Of a stretch of 12,423 nt of DNA, positions 7,714 through 12,423 are shown one piece after another. Below the pieces are notes generated by a model that worked only from the letters and a program-made list of their open reading frames with translations, ran no database searches and was not told the origin of the DNA. The position numbers were made by a program, and so were the translations under genes. The stretch is from Cytophagales bacterium (GTDB lineage: Bacteria > Bacteroidota > Bacteroidia > Cytophagales > Cyclobacteriaceae). Positions within the stretch are counted from its first letter, which is position 1. The number at the start of each line of letters is the position of its first letter. The DNA is taken from NCBI GenBank assembly GCA_020063545.1, contig JAGUUF010000164.1, positions 1-12,423 of the forward strand, given 5' to 3'.

Positions 7714-8769
7714 CTATTTCTTGATTAGTTTTTCAAACACGGGCACCAGCCGTTCAACTCCTTCTTCTAACGGCAGCACAACAGGTATACTTAATTCAGC
7801 TTCGGTTTGTTTTGCCCATGCTTTTGCATCCCGCTCGGTCATCTTCATGGTATTTACCGTTACGGCAACGGTAGGTGCACCGTAAATTTTTATCAGCTCA
7901 ATTTCATCTTTCACGGCAGGAATGTAAGCCGGGTAATACTCCATGTCTTTGTATTGCTTACGCGATGGGTTGTGCTGCAGCACAACGGCATCGGCATCGG
8001 CCGAAACAATCCACTCGGCCCCGGCCGGTCCGCTGGGATTTCGCAAAGAAGATTGTCCCTCAATAAATATAATATCCGGCTTTTCGTTCCGGTAGCATTC
8101 CCAGATGGCATGTTCCATTTCGCCAGAAATGAAATCGTTAAGTGTTGAATCAAAAATAAATCCATACTTCGCTCCCTGCATCCAGCCCGTCTGGCCGGTG
8201 TAAATCATTTCAGCTTTATACCCTGCTTTGCGCATGGCCTGCATTAAAAAGCGGGTGGTTGTACGTTTCCCAAGGGCACAATCGGTGCCCAATACAGCCA
8301 CCTTTGCGCATTTCACCTCTTTTATTTTTCCATTCCAGAAGTGCAGGTCTTTAAACTTCTTGGGTTTACGCACATCAATCAACTCAAGACCCTTGCTTTT
8401 GGCCAGGGCAGCGAGGTCTTCATGATCAGACACATAATCGTGCAGTCCGTTAACGATGCTCAGGTTATTTTCAAGTGCTTCCTTTAGCATAACCTGCAGC
8501 GACTCCGGAATAACACCGCCTTTCGTAGCTACACCAATAATGCAGTACCGGGCCTTTATTTTCGAAGTATTTACAAAATCAGAAATGGTTGCGTAAACCG
8601 GGATGTTCCGCCTGGTCCCGTCCAGCACTTCACCGGCATCCCTGCCGGGAAGTTTATGATCGATTACGCCCACAATGTTGAACCGTTCCGTTCCGCGAAT
8701 AAGGCCATGGGCGGTTTTCGCGTTAATCGTGTCGAGGTAGCCCCCGGTAATAATGATGGCGCTGTCCAT
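7714..8769 (-). CDS. DUF1611 P-loop protein, DgcN-like (D-glutamate N-acetyltransferase family)
   Basis: This 351-residue soluble protein has the DUF1611 layout: an N-terminal Rossmann-like domain (about 1-140, beginning AIIITGGYLDT) and a C-terminal P-loop domain with GTDCALGKRT (161-170), TGQTGWMQGAKYG (191-203) and FIEGQSSLRNPS (235-246). Members characterised in marine Proteobacteria and haloarchaea as DgcN acetylate D-glutamate, making the substrate of the racemase DgcA. That is recalled knowledge, and not every family member need have this activity. It is the first gene of the leftward block and is followed after 7 bases by an enolase-superfamily epimerase, the expected partner. The start is ATG at 8769. 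I found no clear promoter in the 118 bases shared with the divergent gene at 8888. Family assignment is strong; enzyme activity is inferred. Confidence 0.88.
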   Translation of the reverse strand: MDSAIIITGGYLDTINAKTAHGLIRGTERFNIVGVIDHKLPGRDAGEVLDGTRRNIPVYATISDFVNTSKIKARYCIIGVATKGGVIPESLQVMLKEALENNLSIVNGLHDYVSDHEDLAALAKSKGLELIDVRKPKKFKDLHFWNGKIKEVKCAKVAVLGTDCALGKRTTTRFLMQAMRKAGYKAEMIYTGQTGWMQGAKYGFIFDSTLNDFISGEMEHAIWECYRNEKPDIIFIEGQSSLRNPSGPAGAEWIVSADADAVVLQHNPSRKQYKDMEYYPAYIPAVKDEIELIKIYGAPTVAVTVNTMKMTERDAKAWAKQTEAELSIPVVLPLEEGVERLVPVFEKLIKK

Positions 8770-8862
8770 AAAAAACGAAAAATTAGCGCGAAAAATACGG
8801 TTTTTTGATTGTGATACAGAAGCCGGCCGTTGAATTTCGCATCCGCCTTACCTGTATTTACT

Positions 8863-8870
8863 TACCTTTG
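8863..8870 (+). promoter_or_regulatory. Bacteroidota-type -7 promoter box
   Basis: TACCTTTG fits the Bacteroidota primary-sigma -7 consensus TAnnTTTG exactly and lies 17 bases before the ATG at 8888, which would give a short leader. An upstream TTG at 8830-8832 is about 30 bases away, longer than the usual spacing of about 20, so the -33 half is not convincing. It could drive the block from 8888 to 11759. Confidence 0.45.
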
Positions 8871-8887
8871 TTAAAAATCAAGGCCTT

Positions 8888-9310
8888 ATGCGATGGTGGG
8901 GGTTAGCAATGCTGATGGCGGCCGCTTTAAACGGATTCGGCCAGTCAATTACAGGTACCTGGCAGGTGATGAAGGAAAGTACCTGCCTGGGCAATGAACT
9001 GGAAAGCCCTACCGAAACTGAGGAGGAACTTGCAAACCGGATGGCAGCCCTTTCGGGACAAACACCTAAAGTAATGCAGTTCAATGCCGATAACTCGGGC
9101 GAACAAAACTGGAAATCGGTGGGAAAAAAGAAAGCAGCGGTAAAGGAAAAATTTCTCTATAAAGTTGCGGAAGATGTGCTGTACCTGCTGGACAAAAAAT
9201 CAAGGCTGATTACTGAAACCTACCTGGTTCAGGTGCTTACTGCCGATAACCTGGTGCTGGTTAATAAAAGTCGGCCCTGCGAGCGAATGGAATTAGCACG
9301 TATAAAGTAA
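8888..9310 (+). CDS. Secreted lipocalin-like small protein, function unknown
   Basis: This 140-residue protein has an N-terminal signal peptide (MRWW start, hydrophobic core 5-16, cleavage probably after FGQ at 17-19). No lipobox cysteine is present, so it is likely soluble in the periplasm or outside. The mature part opens with ITGTWQV (21-27), the G-x-W pattern of lipocalin-like beta-barrels, and ends with a strand-like CERMELARI. Two cysteines remain after cleavage (C33 and C131), near the two ends, and could form a disulphide. The stop is only 2 bases before the rlmN start, so the genes are almost certainly co-transcribed and perhaps translationally coupled. I do not recognise a specific family; the barrel resemblance is weak evidence from a few motifs. 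Confidence 0.75.
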   Translation: MRWWGLAMLMAAALNGFGQSITGTWQVMKESTCLGNELESPTETEEELANRMAALSGQTPKVMQFNADNSGEQNWKSVGKKKAAVKEKFLYKVAEDVLYLLDKKSRLITETYLVQVLTADNLVLVNKSRPCERMELARIK

Positions 9311-9312
9311 CC

Positions 9313-10359
9313 ATGATTGCAGCCACCGAAAAAAAAGACATCCGCAAACTTACCCTTGCTGAACTAAAAGAATTTTTTGTTGAGCAAAACGAAAAACCAT
9401 TTCGGGCAAACCAGGTGTATGAATGGCTGTGGAAAAAGTCGGCAAAGGATTTTGACCAGATGACCAACGTATCGCTGGAGTTGCGCGAAAAACTAAAGCA
9501 GCATTTTACCATAAACCACATCCGGGTGGACACCATGCAGCGCAGCGAAGATGGTACCATTAAAAATGCGGTTAACCTGTATGACGGATTGGTAGTTGAA
9601 TCGGTGCTTATTCCAACCAAAGACCGGATTACAGCCTGTGTTTCATCGCAGGTGGGCTGCAGCCTCGATTGTAAGTTTTGTGCTACCGCACGGCTGAAAC
9701 GCATACGTAACCTCTCGGCCGATGAGATTTACGACCAGGTAGTGGCCATCCGGCAACAGGCCGAACTGTTTTTTAACCGGCCACTCACCAACATTGTGTT
9801 TATGGGCATGGGCGAACCGCTGCTGAATTATACCAATGTACTTGCTGCTATTGATAAAATCACCTCACCCGAAGGGCTGAACATGGCATCAAAGCGCATT
9901 ACCCTCTCAACGGTGGGCATTGCCAAGATGATAAAAAAAATGGCTGACGATAATGTGAAGTTTAACCTGGCTGTTTCCCTGCACGATGCGTTAAACGAAA
10001 CCCGTTCCGCTATCATGCCCATTAACCAAACCAACCCGCTGGAAGATTTAGCCGAAGCCCTGACCTACTGGTACAAAAAAACCAGGCGAAAAGTAACCTA
10101 CGAATACGTGGTATGGAAGGATGTAAACGATACACCGGAACATGCCAACGCACTTGTGAAATTCTGCAAGATTGTTCCTTCAAAAGTAAACCTGATTGAA
10201 TATAACCCCATTGATGACGGGCAGTTTCAGCAGGCTTCGCCCCAAGCCGTTGCCATGTACCAGGCGCTGCTTGCCAAAAACGGCATCGTTGCCCGCATCC
10301 GCAAAAGCCGCGGTAAGGATATTGATGCCGCGTGCGGACAACTGGCCAATAAAACTTAA
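9313..10359 (+). CDS. rlmN: 23S rRNA (adenine2503-C2)-methyltransferase / tRNA methyltransferase RlmN
   Basis: RlmN is a radical-SAM enzyme that methylates C2 of A2503 in 23S rRNA and, in studied species, A37 of some tRNAs, tuning translational accuracy. The 348-residue product shows the radical-SAM cluster CSLDCKFC (C116, C120, C123), the GMGEPL motif (165-170), and the two catalytic cysteines of the methyl-transfer mechanism: C109 in ACVSSQVGC and C341 in DAACGQL. An N-terminal helical domain (about 1-95) precedes the barrel. Length and motifs are normal. The absence of Cfr-specific context and the housekeeping setting favour RlmN over the resistance enzyme Cfr. It follows the secreted lipocalin-like gene by 2 bases and precedes another exported protein gene, an arrangement without an obvious functional link. 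Confidence 0.97.
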   Translation: MIAATEKKDIRKLTLAELKEFFVEQNEKPFRANQVYEWLWKKSAKDFDQMTNVSLELREKLKQHFTINHIRVDTMQRSEDGTIKNAVNLYDGLVVESVLIPTKDRITACVSSQVGCSLDCKFCATARLKRIRNLSADEIYDQVVAIRQQAELFFNRPLTNIVFMGMGEPLLNYTNVLAAIDKITSPEGLNMASKRITLSTVGIAKMIKKMADDNVKFNLAVSLHDALNETRSAIMPINQTNPLEDLAEALTYWYKKTRRKVTYEYVVWKDVNDTPEHANALVKFCKIVPSKVNLIEYNPIDDGQFQQASPQAVAMYQALLAKNGIVARIRKSRGKDIDAACGQLANKT

Positions 10360-10392
10360 TTCCCGTTCACTCCATCCTGTTACGTACCCGGC

Positions 10393-11052
10393 TTGGCTCG
10401 CTATCTAACCATATTCCTTATGTATTTACTGCCTATGGTAGGCCGGGCACAAACGCACTACCAGGGCATTGTGGTTGATTCGCTTACGCTTGCAGCCTTA
10501 TCCGGTGCACACGTACAAATCAAAAATTCAAATGCCGGCACCCGCACAAACGACAAAGGCGTATTCTCCGTTTTTGCAAAACCTGCCGATACGCTCGTCA
10601 TCTCCATGATTGGCTATTACCCTGTTGAAATACCGCTGCTCTTCGAAGAATCCGGTATTCTTATCCGGCTGACTGAAAAGGTGAACATGCTGAATGAAGT
10701 TACCATTACGGCCGCACGCATTACTGAAATTACGCGTACCTACCGGTCACCTCCAAAACCCCTGGACATATCAGCACTCAGCAATCCGTTCGATTATTTT
10801 TCGAAGTGGCAGCGCGAGAAACGCAAACTTCAAAAAGTTGTGGATGAGAACAACCGTACCTTCGTTTATGTACAGGTGGTTTCCGATCCGGAAGTCCGCG
10901 AACAGCTGATGGAAGAATTCAACTTATCGGAGCCCGAGTTTTATGATCTGCTGGTTAAGTTCAACAGCCAGAGCGGCAGCCTGGTTTATTCCACCGATAG
11001 CCGGCTGATTATTGAAGCCATTAAAAAATTCTTTTACCGGTCAACCCGTTAG
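10393..11052 (+). CDS. Exported protein with carboxypeptidase-regulatory-like domain
   Basis: This 219-residue protein has a signal peptide (MARYLTIFLMYLLPMVGRAQ, cleavage after residue 20) and then a CarboxypepD_reg-like beta-sandwich (about 24-95). The fold shows in YQGIVVDSLTLAALSGAHV, the turn TNDKGVFSV and the strand TLVISMIGYYPVEI. In Bacteroidota this module usually heads TonB-dependent receptors, but here no plug or barrel follows. A C-terminal region of about 120 residues contains a basic helix (SKWQREKRKLQK, 137-148) and a segment ending in VKFNSQSG. I chose the TTG at 10393 because the first ATG (10420) would leave a signal peptide of only about 11 residues. The ORF lies in the same frame as rlmN, 33 bases after its stop. 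It is probably periplasmic or surface-associated; its role is unknown. Confidence 0.82.
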   Translation: MARYLTIFLMYLLPMVGRAQTHYQGIVVDSLTLAALSGAHVQIKNSNAGTRTNDKGVFSVFAKPADTLVISMIGYYPVEIPLLFEESGILIRLTEKVNMLNEVTITAARITEITRTYRSPPKPLDISALSNPFDYFSKWQREKRKLQKVVDENNRTFVYVQVVSDPEVREQLMEEFNLSEPEFYDLLVKFNSQSGSLVYSTDSRLIIEAIKKFFYRSTR

Positions 11053-11075
11053 GCGGTTTTAATTACTTTTAACGC

Positions 11076-11759
11076 ATGAACCAGGAGCAGCATTTTCAAT
11101 CGTCAGAAAAAGTGCGCGACTTTGTTATCGGCATGAGCGATGGCCTCACCGTACCGTTTGCGCTTGCCGCAGGGTTAAGTGGTGCGGTTGATTCCAACGC
11201 CATTGTTATTACCGCGGGCCTTGCCGAAATCGCAGCCGGCTCCATTGCTATGGGCCTGGGCGGCTACCTGGCCGGCCGCACGGAAATTGAGCACTACGAA
11301 TCGGAGGAGCGCAGGGAATACAATGAAATTGAAACACTTCACCATGTGGAGATACAGGAGACTAAAGATATTTTTGCCGAATACGGCCTTGATGACGACC
11401 TGCAGAACAAAGTTGCTCATGCTATTGCCAGTGACAAAAAGAAATGGGTTGACTTTATGATGCGGTTTGAACTGGGATTGGATAAACCCGATAAAAACCG
11501 GGCGCACCAGAGCGCCTTCATCATCGGCATTTCCTATGTTATTGGCGGCCTCATTCCCCTTACCGCATACTTCTTTACCGATACCACAAAAGAAGGACTG
11601 GTGTATTCCTGCATTATTACGCTTATCTGCCTGGTGGTTTTCGGATTGGTGAAAAGTAAACTAACCGGTCAGCCGCTGTTTAAAGGCGCTTTACGGGTTG
11701 CCCTGGTTGGCGCTGTTGCTGCTGCTGCTGCGTTTGGAATCGCTTCGTTGATTGCGTAA
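11076..11759 (+). CDS. VIT1/CCC1-family Fe2+/Mn2+ transporter
   Basis: This 227-residue membrane protein has the VIT1 architecture: two N-terminal spans (about 20-40 and 43-66), a long Glu-rich cytoplasmic segment (about 70-140), then three spans (146-168, 174-195, 206-226). The first span carries the family signature SDGLTVPFALAAGL (21-34, D22) and the second has E51 and M59. The loop contains clustered acidic residues (E75, E77, E78, E84, E86, E92, E95) plus M128, M129 and E132, matching the metal-binding domain seen in the plant VIT1 structure. Such proteins are proton-coupled iron or manganese exporters; bacterial members likely detoxify ferrous iron across the inner membrane. It begins with an ATG 23 bases after the preceding gene. 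A CTG-rich run near 11711-11731 encodes an alanine stretch in the last span. Confidence 0.9.
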   Translation: MNQEQHFQSSEKVRDFVIGMSDGLTVPFALAAGLSGAVDSNAIVITAGLAEIAAGSIAMGLGGYLAGRTEIEHYESEERREYNEIETLHHVEIQETKDIFAEYGLDDDLQNKVAHAIASDKKKWVDFMMRFELGLDKPDKNRAHQSAFIIGISYVIGGLIPLTAYFFTDTTKEGLVYSCIITLICLVVFGLVKSKLTGQPLFKGALRVALVGAVAAAAAFGIASLIA

Positions 11760-11791
11760 CAGTATCCGACCTAAACGACAACAGGTTTTAC

Positions 11792-12423
11792 TTACTTCCT
11801 GCTGGCGTTAAACAATTTCTCCTTTTCTTCCTTGGTAAGGCTTTCATAGCCCCGGTCGCTGATTTTATCGAGAATGGCGTCAATTTCTTCCTGGGGCACT
11901 TTGCCGGATGCCTGCTTTTTTGATGTCCGGGTATCTTCGCTGCGGTAAGTAACTTTTACTTTTGGTTTGCTTTTGAATAAATCCTTAAACCAATAAATCG
12001 TTGATGTTACCCATCCGCCCCAGTTTACTCCGGCCTGCAGTTGCTTGATGTAAATAAACCCAATCAATGCCCCGCCCAGGTGCGCGATGTTTCCACCCAG
12101 GTTTACCCCCTGGCGCACGTATAATACCGATAGCACCACATAAAATATGGCGATGTACTTAATTCGAACCGGTCCGAAAAACAGCAGGAAGAACGTATAG
12201 TTCGGCAGCAGCGTTGCTGTGCCCACCACAATGGCATAAATGGCACCCGAAGCGCCCACCATTTCGGCTTTGCCGAAGAAAGCCGGGTTGAGGTTGTACA
12301 GCAGCAGGTAGCTGATACCTCCTGCCAGGCCGCCCAAAATATAGAGGGCAACAAGTTTATCACTGCCCAGGTATTCTACAAAAACACGACCGAACCAATA
12401 CAGCACCAGCATGTTGAAAAGGA
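11792..12423 (-). CDS. Rhomboid-family intramembrane serine protease (5' end cut by window)
   Basis: The reading frame enters at the right edge. The ATG at 12412 is internal, since the upstream in-frame codons encode LFN, completing the usual LFNMLVL rhomboid segment. Counting from that Met, GASGAIYA (53-60) carries the catalytic serine S55 and NIAHLGGALIGF (108-119) carries the catalytic histidine H111, so the Ser-His dyad is intact. About four membrane spans are visible, and the first one or two lie outside the window. After the membrane part comes a basic cytoplasmic linker (FKSKPKVKV) and a tail with LDKISDRGYESLTKEEKEKL, a pattern I associate with Bacteroidota rhomboids. The gene converges on the VIT transporter across a 32-base gap that shows no hairpin. 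Its substrate is unknown. Confidence 0.92.
   Translation of the reverse strand, partial: LFNMLVLYWFGRVFVEYLGSDKLVALYILGGLAGGISYLLLYNLNPAFFGKAEMVGASGAIYAIVVGTATLLPNYTFFLLFFGPVRIKYIAIFYVVLSVLYVRQGVNLGGNIAHLGGALIGFIYIKQLQAGVNWGGWVTSTIYWFKDLFKSKPKVKVTYRSEDTRTSKKQASGKVPQEEIDAILDKISDRGYESLTKEEKEKLFNASRK

Noticed and set aside
8880..8887. 8-base palindrome AAGGCCTT just before the ATG at 8888
   Set aside because: Too short to mean more than chance; no matching second site in the region.
9313..10359. Possible Cfr antibiotic-resistance methyltransferase instead of RlmN
   Set aside because: Length, N-terminal domain and housekeeping context fit RlmN, and no mobile DNA is nearby.
10357..10395. Stop-codon read-through fusing rlmN with the next ORF, which is in the same frame
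   Set aside because: RlmN ends normally after its catalytic cysteine, and the next ORF begins with its own signal peptide; a shared frame occurs one time in three by chance.
11711..11731. CTG/GCTG short tandem repeat
   Set aside because: It encodes an alanine run in a membrane span of the VIT transporter and is short; no sign of phase variation.

Overview
The window reads as an ordinary chromosomal segment of a member of the Bacteroidota, most likely Cytophagales-like. Supporting signs are a GT3 (animal/fungal-type) glycogen synthase, a DUF2490 outer-membrane barrel, a carboxypeptidase-regulatory-like surface protein, a rhomboid with a Bacteroidota-style cytoplasmic tail, A-rich leaders with poor Shine-Dalgarno sequences, and a TAnnTTTG promoter box. 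The lineage is inferred from protein character only. I see no rRNA, tRNA, CRISPR array, insertion sequence or phage gene. Coding density is high. No gap exceeds about 175 bases; the largest lies downstream of clpB.

Layout. (1) Bases 3-1127 (+) hold a YkvI-type multi-spanning membrane protein at the left edge. It converges, 6 bases apart, on a GT3 glycogen synthase (1134-2987, -). (2) A 118-base divergent gap separates glycogen synthase from the disaggregase ClpB (3106-5724, +). (3) The 173 bases after clpB (5725-5897) are densely self-complementary: two mutually exclusive hairpins, a nested stem, and a terminator-like hairpin. (4) A leftward block, probably one operon, runs DUF1611 protein (8769-7714), enolase-superfamily epimerase (7706-6636), DUF2490 barrel (6605-5898). 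(5) A rightward block runs secreted lipocalin-like protein (8888), rlmN (9313), carboxypeptidase-regulatory-like exported protein (10393), VIT/CCC1 metal transporter (11076). (6) A rhomboid protease enters from the right edge on the minus strand, its 5' end cut off.

How the genes relate. Most are unconnected housekeeping functions: carbon storage, proteostasis, rRNA methylation, metal homeostasis, membrane proteolysis. The best candidate for a coherent system is the leftward block. A DUF1611 P-loop protein lies 7 bases upstream of an epimerase in the same arrangement as the DgcN-DgcA D-glutamate pathway, in which D-Glu is N-acetylated and N-acetyl-D-Glu is then racemised. The epimerase, however, keeps the DxD signature expected of a dipeptide (L-Ala-D/L-Glu) epimerase, so the true substrate is open. 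Two further points deserve attention: the structured element after clpB, and the glycogen synthase, which retains four of the six arginines that bind glucose-6-phosphate in eukaryotic enzymes.
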